A stretch of DNA of 64,000 nucleotides from Parasphingopyxis sp. CP4 (lineage in GTDB: Bacteria; Pseudomonadota; Alphaproteobacteria; Sphingomonadales; Sphingomonadaceae), in assembly GCF_013378055.1 (NCBI RefSeq), contig NZ_CP051130.1, positions 2,110,001-2,174,000 on the forward strand, given 5' to 3'. A program made the translations under genes and the position numbers. The notes under the pieces are model-generated. The model was given only the letters and a program-made list of their open reading frames with translations, was not told the DNA's origin and did no database searches. Within the stretch, counting starts at the first letter, position 1; every line of letters begins with the position of its first letter. Positions 8,695 through 16,685 of the stretch are shown here, piece by piece.

Positions 8695-9623
8695 ACCGCC
8701 AGTTTCATCGTCGAACAGGCTCGAGACAGTCCCAGCCCGCGCTTCATGGCCGGATAGCTGCGCACCATGGCTGCGGACGCCGCGAGCTCGAGCCGAACCG
8801 TTTCGCCATAGCTTTCTTCAATCTGATCGCCGAGTTCAAAGGCGGCATCCGATTGGGTCGCGATCGCCTCGCCAAAGCGGAAGGCCAGCGCCTCATCGCC
8901 CTCCAGCTCCCCACCACCGGCGAGCGCCTTGTTGATTGTATCGCGCGGGATCTTGTCGACCAGCGCCCATTGCGCGCAGGTCATCGCACAGGGCCCGCAA
9001 TCCTCAGCCAGCGTCGCGCCGAACCGGGCGATGTGAAACAGGTCCGCAGGTGCCGAGTGGCGATGCATCGAGGCCGGCATGAAATGGGTGAACTTTTCAA
9101 ACGCCCCGCCCGGCGCACGCACCAGCGCCTTGAGATAGGCCTGCTCGCTTTCATCGATCTTGTCGCCGGCGGCCATCATGAACAGCCAGCTCGGCATGCC
9201 GGCGGGCGAGATGCGCTGGCGGACGATCAATATGCCGACCGCGACCAACACCATGATCGGCGGGCCGAGCACGCCGGGAACGTCCTGAATGAAGCGATCG
9301 GGCGAACAGATGCCGACGATCAGCTCATAGATATGCAAGATGCCATGGGCGAAGAGCCACAACACACCCGCCAGCGCCGCCATCCACCGCATCTTGGGAT
9401 CCTTCGCCGCATAAGCGAGCATCAGCGCGGCGGCCAGATAGGCCAGCCCGATATCGGCGATGAAATGCGTATTGGCAGGCCCGGTCGGCGGCACAGTGGG
9501 CACGGCATAATACCAATCGAGCGGCGCGAGCAGCATGAAGGCGCCATTGGCGAGTGCAAACAGGGCGACCAGCGCGATGATGATCTGGGCCAGGCGATCG
9601 AGCGCGTCATAGGGACCGGACAT
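8691..9623 (-). CDS. Membrane domain fused to an AhpD-like (carboxymuconolactone decarboxylase-like) domain
   Basis: A 310-residue fusion. Residues 1-140 hold four membrane helices (about 11-35, 53-72, 79-105, 117-136). The C-terminal half is a helical AhpD-like domain with LAEDCGPCAMTCAQWA at residues 205-220. AhpD peroxidases use E, CxxC and a His four residues after the second Cys; here CxxC is C209/C212 and the His position is C216. Start is set at ATG 9623 because AAGGAG sits 7 bases upstream; an ATG at 9629 is too close. That ribosome binding site lies within a long palindrome, and the divergent neighbour is an Rrf2 regulator with a cysteine cluster, so a redox or nitrosative-stress role is inferred. 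Confidence 0.7.
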   Translation of the reverse strand: MSGPYDALDRLAQIIIALVALFALANGAFMLLAPLDWYYAVPTVPPTGPANTHFIADIGLAYLAAALMLAYAAKDPKMRWMAALAGVLWLFAHGILHIYELIVGICSPDRFIQDVPGVLGPPIMVLVAVGILIVRQRISPAGMPSWLFMMAAGDKIDESEQAYLKALVRAPGGAFEKFTHFMPASMHRHSAPADLFHIARFGATLAEDCGPCAMTCAQWALVDKIPRDTINKALAGGGELEGDEALAFRFGEAIATQSDAAFELGDQIEESYGETVRLELAASAAMVRSYPAMKRGLGLSRACSTMKLAV

Positions 9624-9626
9624 TCT

Positions 9627-9669
9627 CATTCTCCTTATTCGGATATCATTTGTCCGAATAAGGAGAATG
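9627..9669. promoter_or_regulatory. 17-bp-arm palindrome over the AhpD-like gene's start: operator and/or SD-sequestering hairpin
   Basis: Arms CATTCTCCTTATTCGGA (9627-9643) and TCCGAATAAGGAGAATG (9653-9669) are exact reverse complements with a 9-base spacer. On the minus strand the downstream arm contains the AAGGAG ribosome binding site and the ATG at 9629, so in RNA the upstream arm would pair with it. The core 9639-9657 also matches a second site before the Rrf2 gene (9726-9744), pointing to a protein-binding operator. Confidence 0.75.
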
Positions 9670-9725
9670 TGTCAATGGAGCATCTGGAAACGAGCCGATG
9701 GAAAATTGGCGCGGCGCGCTTATAA

Positions 9726-9744
9726 TCGGACATAGAATATCGCA
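9726..9744 (+). promoter_or_regulatory. Second candidate Rrf2 operator (autoregulatory site)
   Basis: TCGGACATAGAATATCGCA lies 21 bases before the Rrf2 gene's ATG. It matches the minus-strand core of the neighbouring palindrome, TCGGACAAATGATATCCGA (9657-9639), with the same half-site spacing: TCGGACA, five bases, then TATC and a final A. This is the pattern expected when one regulator controls both its own gene and the divergent gene. Confidence 0.55.
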
Positions 9745-9765
9745 ATTAGCGGGAACGGAGCGAGG

Positions 9766-10263
9766 ATGCAGATTTCCAAAGGCGTAGAATGGGCGGCCCA
9801 TGCGGCTTCTCTGATGTGCGCATTACCGCCCGGCAAAGGGCTGCGGGCCGAGGCGTTGGCCCGTTATCACGGGGTGCCAGCCGCCTATATGGCGAAACAG
9901 ATGCAAGCGCTCTCCAAGGCCGGCATTGTCCAGGCAACCCGCGGTAAACAGGGCGGCTATCGCCTCGCCAGAACAGCCGACAAGATTACGCTATGGGACA
10001 TCATGGCCGCGATCGAAGGCAGCGCACCGGCCTTTGCCTGTACCGAGATCCGGCAAAACGGACCATGCGGCGCAAAGCCCGAGCAATGCCGCCAAACCTG
10101 CGCAATTGCCGCTGCCTTTTATCACGCCGAAACCCTGCTGCGCGATCATCTCCGATCCGTATCGCTCACCACCATCGCCGCCGGCGTCGTCGCAGAATTG
10201 CCGACCGCGCATCTGCAAGATGTTGGTGCATGGCTGGAACAGGAAGCGGTAGCGCTGGGTTAG
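9766..10263 (+). CDS. Rrf2-family transcriptional regulator with a cysteine cluster
   Basis: A 165-residue regulator. The N-terminal winged helix-turn-helix covers residues 1-80, with LARYHGVPAAYMAKQMQALSKAGIV as the recognition region (key YMAKQMQAL) and GKQGGYRLA as the wing. Cysteines at 92, 101, 108 and 112 lie where IscR and NsrR hold an Fe-S cluster, with different spacing (Cx8Cx6Cx3C). Rrf2 proteins sense iron-sulfur status, nitric oxide or oxidants. Start is the ATG at 9766 after GGAGCGAGG. Matching 19-bp sites in front of this gene and of the divergent AhpD-like gene suggest autoregulation and joint control. Confidence 0.9.
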   Translation: MQISKGVEWAAHAASLMCALPPGKGLRAEALARYHGVPAAYMAKQMQALSKAGIVQATRGKQGGYRLARTADKITLWDIMAAIEGSAPAFACTEIRQNGPCGAKPEQCRQTCAIAAAFYHAETLLRDHLRSVSLTTIAAGVVAELPTAHLQDVGAWLEQEAVALG

Positions 10264-10273
10264 GCTGCGCACT

Positions 10274-10777
10274 CTATTCCGGTTCGAACGCGTCGAAATA
10301 GGTGAAGATTTCGTCGTCGGTGCGGCTGGCGGCATTGCGCCAGGTGGGTGCGGTTTCGGGGTTGAGGAGCGCGCCTTCCGGAGACAGGACGAGGACGGTG
10401 GGCGTGCCGGTGATTTCGTCGATGCCGAAGCGCCGGGCGATATCGATATTACGTCCGTTACCCTCTTGCGGTTGAGCGACATCGACAAACACCAGCTCAT
10501 AGCGGCGGTCCAGCATAGCGGCGAAGCGTGGCCTCTCGAACCAGCCGGCGAGGCCGCGACTGTCATGGCACCAATTGGCGCCCATCACGAGCAGGACACG
10601 CTTACGGTTTATCGCGGCACGGGCCAGCGCCATCGCGACATCGGCCAGCGCCGGGCGGGCTTCGTCAAAGGGCCGGGCTTCGGGATGCTCCGCCTCGGCT
10701 TCGGCGGCGGGCGCGGCGAACGGCAAAGCCGCTGCCATCACCAGTGCCATGCAGGCAAAGAGTCCGCGTCTCAGCAT
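10274..10777 (-). CDS. Exported thioredoxin-fold protein
   Basis: A 167-residue protein with an N-terminal signal peptide (MLRRGLFACMALVMAAALPFAAP; cleavage near residue 25). The mature part has a thioredoxin fold: LLVMGANWCHDSRGLAGWF at the active-site position and the cis-proline loop TGTPTVLVLSPEG. Only one cysteine is in the active site (WCHDS in place of WCxxC), so a monothiol or non-redox role is likely. It starts 2 bases after the stop of the flavoprotein gene, so the two form an operon. Confidence 0.8.
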   Translation of the reverse strand: MLRRGLFACMALVMAAALPFAAPAAEAEAEHPEARPFDEARPALADVAMALARAAINRKRVLLVMGANWCHDSRGLAGWFERPRFAAMLDRRYELVFVDVAQPQEGNGRNIDIARRFGIDEITGTPTVLVLSPEGALLNPETAPTWRNAASRTDDEIFTYFDAFEPE

Positions 10778-10779
10778 CG

Positions 10780-12198
10780 CTAGGCGTCCTCTTTGACTTC
10801 CTGCGCAATCAGCTTGGGCAGGTTGGCAATCGCGGCCTCGGCATTGTCTCGAAAACGACCGAGAAGCGCCTGTTTCTCGCTATCGGCTGGCGATACAGCG
10901 GCAATCGTCTTGCCAAAGCCATCGAGCCGCGCCTTGATCATCCATTCCTGGAGCTCGGGCTGCTGCGACCATTGGAACTGGTTCATCATGTTGACGAGGT
11001 TCGCCCGGGGATAGGTATCAATGCCATCGGGCAACGGCACCGGCTGGCCCAGGCTGTTCTTGGTCGCGTCATCTTCGTAATTGGCTTCGAGATAGGCGGT
11101 GAGCGCGGCGCTGAACGCCGGCTGCGGCACGCGGATCATCTGCAGGGTTATGAGATCGCCCTGGAATTGCGGTACGACCGGGCGGCGTTCCACCGCAGTG
11201 GCGGTGCAATCGATAAATAATGCGTCGCTTGCGGTATCCACATTGCCTTCAGCGCAGTGCATAATGCCCGGTTCAATCCGCTGGACATGACCCTTGCGGA
11301 CCACATTTTTGATGGTGCGGAGGATATAAACTTCGGCTTCCGAGATAGTCGGATAATGGAACATCGCCGGGCGCACATCGGGATCAAGGCGCAACATCAC
11401 TTTATCAGCTTCCAGCCGGTCAAACAGATCCTCGGCATTTTCGGCCTTGGCCAGTGCCTCCATGATCGCGACCTGGCCGCCGATCGTGCCCTCGAAAAAT
11501 TCGATACCCGGTTGGGTCCGTGACCGGTTCAGCATCCAGGTATCGCGCGGGCGTACCCAGACGATGCTGTCAGGATCAGCGCCGGCCTGGATCAGCCAGA
11601 CACCCACATCCATCGCGGTTTTACCCGCGCCAAGGATAACGAATTGGGACGGGACGGCCTCAGGCTGTTGCCAGAGATCGGGCAGAGCATTGGGCGGCAC
11701 CAGCCGGACATCATCGGCGACCTCGAATTTCGGCGTGTGGGTAGCGGGAACAGTTGTGCCGTAATAGGTGGCATCCACCGTCTTGCCGCGAATATCGATA
11801 CTGGATTCCTTGCCCGAAAGGATCGATTCAAATCGACCGTCGCCGAGATAGTTGGACAGCGGAAAGTAAGAGACACGGCCGCTTGGGAGAAAACGGCGGG
11901 CCATGATGGTGTCATAATAGGCGGCCACTTCGGAGCCCGTCGCAAGGCTGTAAAAGCCCTTGTTCAGGCCGATCACATCCTTTTCCGGCGCGCCAAGCGG
12001 CGTGGAGTTCACGCCATAGAAAGCCGATGGCTGGTGGAGCGCGACAAAGGGATACGCATCATTCCAATGGCCGCCCGGCTTGGCGTGCCGATCGACAAAG
12101 GTGATATGTGCATCCGTCTCATCAAGCAGCGTATCGGCAAAGGCCATGCCAACCGCGCCCGCACCAATGATCAGATAATCGGTTTCATAATCGGCCAT
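10780..12198 (-). CDS. FAD/NAD(P)-dependent oxidoreductase, flavin monooxygenase-like
   Basis: A 472-residue cytosolic flavoprotein. The FAD-binding Rossmann motif is YLIIGAGAVGMAFADTL at residues 9-25, followed by VDRHAKPGGHWNDAYPF, which resembles the segment after the FAD site in class B monooxygenases. A second dinucleotide site is FVILGAGKTAMDVGVWL in mid-protein. The FMO motif FxGxxxHxxx(Y/F) is not visible, so oxygenation activity is uncertain. Substrate unknown. It is followed after 2 bases by the exported thioredoxin-like gene; its own promoter lies in the gap after 12198. Confidence 0.8.
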   Translation of the reverse strand: MADYETDYLIIGAGAVGMAFADTLLDETDAHITFVDRHAKPGGHWNDAYPFVALHQPSAFYGVNSTPLGAPEKDVIGLNKGFYSLATGSEVAAYYDTIMARRFLPSGRVSYFPLSNYLGDGRFESILSGKESSIDIRGKTVDATYYGTTVPATHTPKFEVADDVRLVPPNALPDLWQQPEAVPSQFVILGAGKTAMDVGVWLIQAGADPDSIVWVRPRDTWMLNRSRTQPGIEFFEGTIGGQVAIMEALAKAENAEDLFDRLEADKVMLRLDPDVRPAMFHYPTISEAEVYILRTIKNVVRKGHVQRIEPGIMHCAEGNVDTASDALFIDCTATAVERRPVVPQFQGDLITLQMIRVPQPAFSAALTAYLEANYEDDATKNSLGQPVPLPDGIDTYPRANLVNMMNQFQWSQQPELQEWMIKARLDGFGKTIAAVSPADSEKQALLGRFRDNAEAAIANLPKLIAQEVKEDA

Positions 12199-12267
12199 TG
12201 AAGTTCCTTTTGCGGCCCCAGAATCGCAGGTGGAGGCGTAGAGTGGCGGATGGGTGTTGGGTAGCTG

Positions 12268-12531
12268 TTATCGTGCGGAATCGTCATCAGGCGCTTCGAT
12301 CTTGCGCACGACAATCTCATCGATTTCGAGATGACGGACTTTGAGACGATCGATCTTGGCTTTGCGAATACCAACAGATCCGATGGCGAGGCGGCCAATG
12401 GCCAGTGCGCCGATGGCTGTTGCGCCGACCGCCAATGCTCCGATCGCGGCGGCACGGGCTGCACGCGCTGGAAAGGCAGCGCGGCGCGGTTCAAGCGATC
12501 GCTCGGTCGATTTACTCGGCTGCCTCGGCAT
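12268..12531 (-). CDS. Small pentapeptide-repeat protein overlapping ispG
   Basis: An 87-residue protein. After a basic N-terminus, residues 29-78 form ten clean five-residue repeats: [20 protein letters not shown], then [15 protein letters not shown], then [15 protein letters not shown], with I or V second in every unit. That period suggests a right-handed beta-helix (pentapeptide-repeat fold), hydrophobic at its start and charged at its end. The ATG at 12531 overlaps the 3' end of ispG by 20 bases in another frame, so it is probably cotranscribed and translationally linked. Similar proteins exist in Proteobacteria as far as I recall; function unknown. Confidence 0.7.
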   Translation of the reverse strand: MPRQPSKSTERSLEPRRAAFPARAARAAAIGALAVGATAIGALAIGRLAIGSVGIRKAKIDRLKVRHLEIDEIVVRKIEAPDDDSAR

Positions 12532-13651
12532 GATCCTTCTCGGCCGCTTCGATTTCCGCCGCCTTTGCTTCAACCAGGGACACGATATGCTCGATCATAT
12601 CGCCATCCTGGACGTGGTGATCGGTGACGCCGGAGAGATAGACCATATGCTTGCCTGCCCCACCGCCGGTGATGCCGATATCGGTTTCACGTGCTTCGCC
12701 CGGCCCGTTGACGACGCAGCCCAGCACCGAGAGTGAGAGCGGCGTGTTGATGTGCTGCAATCGTTCTTCCAGCGTCTGTACCGTGCGGATCACATCAAAG
12801 CCCTGGCGCGCGCAGCTCGGGCATGACACGACCCGGACGCCGCGGGTGCGGATGCCGAGGCTCTTGAGTATCTCATAGCCGACGCGAACCTCTTCCTCGG
12901 GCTCCGCCGAGAGCGACACCCGGATCGTATCGCCGATCCCGGCCCATAAAAGATTGCCGATGCCGATCGCGCTCTTCACCGTACCACCGATCAGGCCGCC
13001 AGCCTCGGTAATGCCAAGATGCAGGGGGCAATCCACCGCGTCGGCAAGGCCCATATAGGCCGACACCGCGAGGAATACGTCCGATGCTTTCACCGCGACC
13101 TTGAAGTCATGGAAATCATGGTCCTGCAGGATCTTGATATGATCGAGCGCGCTTTCGACCAGCGCTTCGGGACAGGGCTCGCCATATTTTTCGAGCAGAT
13201 CCTTTTCGAGGCTGCCGGCGTTGACGCCGATCCGGATAGCGCAGCCATTGGCCTTGGCCGCCGCGATGACTTCTTTGACGCGCTCTTCGCTGCCGATATT
13301 GCCGGGATTGATTCTGAGGCAGGCGGCCCCGCCGTCCGCGGCTTCGAGTGCGCGCTTATGGTGGAAATGAATATCGGCGACGATCGGCACCTTGGCCGCC
13401 CGGGTGATCTGCTTGAACGCAGCGGTCGATTCCACATCCGGGCAAGACACGCGGATGATGTCGACACCGGCTTCCTCGCAGCGGCGAATCTGATCCACCG
13501 TCGCTTTGACATCGGACGTCGGCGTGTTGGTCATCGTCTGCACCGTGACCGGCGCATCGCCGCCGACCGGCACATTGCCAACCATGATCTGACGCGACTG
13601 GCGGCGCGCAATATCTCTCCAGGGGCGCAGGGACGCACTTTCCGCGGTCAT
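12512..13651 (-). CDS. ispG: 4-hydroxy-3-methylbut-2-enyl diphosphate synthase (flavodoxin/ferredoxin)
   Basis: A 379-residue Fe-S enzyme of the non-mevalonate (MEP) isoprenoid pathway, converting MEcPP to HMBPP. The C-terminal cluster domain has [12 protein letters not shown] (two cluster cysteines) and [18 protein letters not shown] with the third cysteine and conserved Glu. The N-terminal TIM barrel begins [20 protein letters not shown]-like sequence around residue 23. Length fits the bacterial form without the extra insert domain. Start is the ATG at 13651. A pentapeptide-repeat protein gene overlaps its 3' end. Confidence 0.96.
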   Translation of the reverse strand: MTAESASLRPWRDIARRQSRQIMVGNVPVGGDAPVTVQTMTNTPTSDVKATVDQIRRCEEAGVDIIRVSCPDVESTAAFKQITRAAKVPIVADIHFHHKRALEAADGGAACLRINPGNIGSEERVKEVIAAAKANGCAIRIGVNAGSLEKDLLEKYGEPCPEALVESALDHIKILQDHDFHDFKVAVKASDVFLAVSAYMGLADAVDCPLHLGITEAGGLIGGTVKSAIGIGNLLWAGIGDTIRVSLSAEPEEEVRVGYEILKSLGIRTRGVRVVSCPSCARQGFDVIRTVQTLEERLQHINTPLSLSVLGCVVNGPGEARETDIGITGGGAGKHMVYLSGVTDHHVQDGDMIEHIVSLVEAKAAEIEAAEKDHAEAAE

Positions 13652-13894
13652 TGATCCATCACTCCAAAAAGGGTGGTTTCGCGTTAAATAGCGGCTCGCA
13701 CCGCAAAGTGCGAGAGGGAAAGGATAAGCCTCTCCCTTGCGCGATTAACTACATAATATTGATGTTAAACATCTTTTCTCTTCAGGGCGGAATTATTTGT
13801 ACTTATGTAGAACCATCATTTCGCAGGCACCGACCCAAACAGACAGGTGCCAGCGACTCTAATCCGCCTTGGGGGGGAGAATGAGAATGATGTC
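13652..13894. other. Intergenic region between ispG and a membrane-protein gene
   Basis: 243 bases between divergent starts. The middle is AT-rich (around 13740-13815), a likely place for both promoters. GAGAGG (13712-13717) and CCTCTC (13729-13734) can pair in a small hairpin. A run of seven G at 13871-13877 lies just before the membrane-protein start. No gene is seen. Confidence 0.5.
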
Positions 13895-14644
13895 ATGCGC
13901 CCCCAAGCGCTACTCCGTGACCTCTACTGCGCAGCGCAAGACGCCTGGCGCTCCAGGGCCGTCCTAACCGCCGCGCTGCTGATCCTGCCCTATGCCGGCA
14001 TATTGATCGGGCTTGATGTTGCCCGTCACTATGGAGCAATTACCGACGCGCCGCTTCCCGTTCAGTTCAGTCTTGCGAGCGATGGCGGCTTTGGCGAATG
14101 GCTGGAATATTCTCTCACCTTGAGCATTGCGGTGATGCTGTTCCTCCTGTGGCGGACGAACCGTTGCGAAGCTTATCTGGTCAACGCCCTACTCTTCATC
14201 TGGCTGACGCTCGACAACAGCATTGAGATCCATGAACGATTTGGCCATCAGCTGGGTCCGGCCCTGGCAGATTTTTCTCCATCCAATCTCGAGCCCAATC
14301 ATCTGGGCGAAGCGATCCTGTTCGGTGCGATAGGGTTGATCTGGCTGGCCGGTTTGGCACGCACCGTCACCCGGGGTCAGCTACGGCAGGTCAGTCACAT
14401 GCTGTTGCTGTCGGCAATCATCGCCGGAACTGCGGTGTTCGGGGTTGGCGTCGATCTGATCGTCTCATGGGGAGAGCACAGCCCTATCGGATTGGAGATC
14501 ATCACCTTTGTTGAGGATGGCGGCGAGTTCGGTATGATCTGCCTGGCCTTCTTCCTCACTGTCGCAATCTACGATCTCGAACGCGAACAAACGCATGATG
14601 CTTCGCCAGGACTGACGCGTGAAGATAGTGGCGTCTCCGGCTAG
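13895..14644 (+). CDS. Six-helix membrane protein, function unknown
   Basis: About 249 residues with six hydrophobic segments (near residues 24-43, 72-90, 97-112, 141-158, 170-192 and 212-228). Conserved-looking polar features are the segment NSIEIHERFGHQLGPALAD between helices 3 and 4 and GVGVDLIVSWGEHSPIGLEIITFVEDGGE near helices 5-6 (histidines and acidic residues that could bind metal). I do not recognise the family. The first in-frame ATG is at 13895; an in-frame GTG at 13847 would add 16 residues. A G7 tract lies upstream. Confidence 0.65.
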   Translation: MRPQALLRDLYCAAQDAWRSRAVLTAALLILPYAGILIGLDVARHYGAITDAPLPVQFSLASDGGFGEWLEYSLTLSIAVMLFLLWRTNRCEAYLVNALLFIWLTLDNSIEIHERFGHQLGPALADFSPSNLEPNHLGEAILFGAIGLIWLAGLARTVTRGQLRQVSHMLLLSAIIAGTAVFGVGVDLIVSWGEHSPIGLEIITFVEDGGEFGMICLAFFLTVAIYDLEREQTHDASPGLTREDSGVSG

Positions 14645-15105
14645 ATACGGCGCGTCATGCACTGGCTGAAGCCGTCATCGCGATAGCTGGCAAATGGCGG
14701 GCAATCCGCAAAGCCATATTTGCGATAAAGGGCGCGGGCAGCGTCATAATCAGCTGTCCTTCCGGTTTCCAGGCTGAGCCGTTGGTAGCCAAAACCGCGT
14801 GCCGCATCGATCAGGTGGCACAAGATCGCTTCACCAACACCGCGGCGGAGAAAGGCCGGAGCCGTGCGCATAGACTTCAGTTCTGCATGATCGGCGCTGA
14901 CCCGCTTGAGCGCGCCAAACCCGGCCAGGTCTTCATCCTGCCATAGCGTAAAAAAGGTCACGCCCGGATCCTTTAGCCCGTCGAGTGGGAGTGCATTGAC
15001 CCCATCGGGCGGCGATACGCGCACCATCTCGGCAAGGTGATAGTCAAGCAGCGCCAGCACGCGCGGATCGGTGAGATCGTCGGTCCGGATCGTGAAATCA
15101 TCCAT
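14641..15105 (-). CDS. GNAT-family N-acetyltransferase
   Basis: A 154-residue single-domain acetyltransferase. The acetyl-CoA binding motif A is MRTAPAFLRRGVGEAILCHL (R/Q-x-x-G-x-G/A as RRGVGE, residues about 87-92), followed by LSLETGRTADYDAARALYRKYGF, the usual motif B region. Substrate cannot be read from sequence. Stop codons of this gene and the convergent membrane-protein gene share the sequence CTAG at 14641-14644. Start is ATG 15105, 46 bases from the divergent carboxylase gene. Confidence 0.9.
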   Translation of the reverse strand: MDDFTIRTDDLTDPRVLALLDYHLAEMVRVSPPDGVNALPLDGLKDPGVTFFTLWQDEDLAGFGALKRVSADHAELKSMRTAPAFLRRGVGEAILCHLIDAARGFGYQRLSLETGRTADYDAARALYRKYGFADCPPFASYRDDGFSQCMTRRI

Positions 15106-15151
15106 GCGTCAAATGATAGCCTTGCTCGCCCGCCATTGCTAAGCCCAAGCC

Positions 15152-16669
15152 ATGAGCTGGAAAAAAGAGATTGAAGAACTGCGGCAACGCGAGGCGTATG
15201 CCGAGGAAATGGGCGGTGAAGAGAAGGTCTCCCGTCAGCATAATCGCGGCAAGCTCGATCCGCGCGAGCGGCTGAAACGGCTGGTCGATCCCGGGAGCTT
15301 TCGCGAGATCGGCAAGATTGCCGGACGCGGCGAGTATGACGAAAATGACGAGCTGGTCCATGCAACGCCATCGAACCTGATATTTGGCCGGGCGAATATC
15401 GATAATCGCCCCGTCGTTGCCAGCGCCGATGATTTCACGGTCCGTGGCGGCGCTGCTGATGCTGCCCTGCATCGCAAATTCGTCCAGTGCGAGAAGATGG
15501 CGCATGAGATGGGCATCCCCATGATCCGAATGATCGATGGCACGGGCGGCGGCGGTTCGGTCAAGACACTGGAAATGACCGGTTTCACCTATGTCCCGGC
15601 GGTGCCGAGCTGGGAAGACATCATGAAGAACCAGGAAACGGTTCCCGTGGTCGCCCTGGCGCTTGGGCCAACGGCCGGCATGGGCGCAGCCCGCACCGTT
15701 GCCAGCCATTATTCCGTCATGGTCAAAGGCCTGTCGCAGCTCTTTGCCGCCGGGCCCGTGGTGGCGCAGGCAATCGGTGAAGATGTCGACAAGGAAGGCC
15801 TGGGCGGCACGGATATCCATACCCGCAACGGGGTGGTCGATGAAGAAGTCGCGAGCGAAGACGAGGCCTTTGCCGTCGCCCGACGCTTCCTCTCCTATCT
15901 GCCGAGCAATGTAGATAGCCGCGCAGATCGCTGGACCAATCATGATCCTGTCGAACGCCGCGACGAGAAACTGCTCTCCATCGTCCCGCGCGACGACAAG
16001 CAGGTCTATTCGATGCGCACGATCATGGAATCGGTGTTCGACAAGGGCAGCATCTTCGAAATGGGCAAGCGCTGGGGCCGGGCTGCGATCACGGCCTTTG
16101 CCCGCCTGGACGGTTGGCCGGTTGCCGTGCTCGCCAATGATCCCTCCTTCCTCGGCGGGTCGTGGGAAGCGCTGACCAGCCAGAAGGTGAAACGCTTTGC
16201 CGAGCTTGCCGAACAATTTCATCTGCCGGTCGTCCACCTGGTCGACAATCCGGGCTTCATGGTCGGGGTCGAGGCGGAACGCACCGGTACGATCCGCTAC
16301 GGCGTTGAGGCAATGAACGCGGTCTACAAGGCAAGCGTGCCCTGGGCGAGCGTCATCGTCCGCCGCGCCTATGGGATCGCCGGCAGCGCGATGAGCAACG
16401 CAGAGCGCTTCCAATATCGTTTTGCCTGGCCGAGCGGGGACTGGGGGTCGCTGCCCATCGCGGGCGGGCTGGAAGCCGCCTATAAGAGCGATATCGAAGC
16501 AGCCGATGATCCGGCGGCGCGGCTTGACGAGATCAAGGCGAAACTCGAGGCGGTGACATCGCCTTTCCGAACCGCCGAGCATTTCAGCGTCGAAGACATT
16601 ATCGATCCGCGTGACACCCGGCCGCTGCTGTGTGAATTTGCCGATCTGGCCTGGCGCAAGCTGGGCTGA
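15152..16669 (+). CDS. Acyl-CoA carboxylase, carboxyltransferase (beta) subunit
   Basis: A 505-residue carboxyltransferase of the acetyl-/propionyl-CoA carboxylase beta family, moving a carboxyl group from biotin to an acyl-CoA. Two crotonase-like halves are visible: the first with SADDFTVRGGA and IDGTGGGGSVKTL, the second with VAVLANDPSFLGGSWEALTSQK, LVDNPGFMVG and RRAYGIAGSAMSN (oxyanion-hole regions). No biotin carboxylase or biotin carrier gene lies nearby, so its partner must be elsewhere; substrate preference is uncertain. The asparaginase-like gene follows after 16 bases. Confidence 0.88.
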   Translation: MSWKKEIEELRQREAYAEEMGGEEKVSRQHNRGKLDPRERLKRLVDPGSFREIGKIAGRGEYDENDELVHATPSNLIFGRANIDNRPVVASADDFTVRGGAADAALHRKFVQCEKMAHEMGIPMIRMIDGTGGGGSVKTLEMTGFTYVPAVPSWEDIMKNQETVPVVALALGPTAGMGAARTVASHYSVMVKGLSQLFAAGPVVAQAIGEDVDKEGLGGTDIHTRNGVVDEEVASEDEAFAVARRFLSYLPSNVDSRADRWTNHDPVERRDEKLLSIVPRDDKQVYSMRTIMESVFDKGSIFEMGKRWGRAAITAFARLDGWPVAVLANDPSFLGGSWEALTSQKVKRFAELAEQFHLPVVHLVDNPGFMVGVEAERTGTIRYGVEAMNAVYKASVPWASVIVRRAYGIAGSAMSNAERFQYRFAWPSGDWGSLPIAGGLEAAYKSDIEAADDPAARLDEIKAKLEAVTSPFRTAEHFSVEDIIDPRDTRPLLCEFADLAWRKLG

Positions 16670-16685
16670 GTGTGAGGAGACCATC

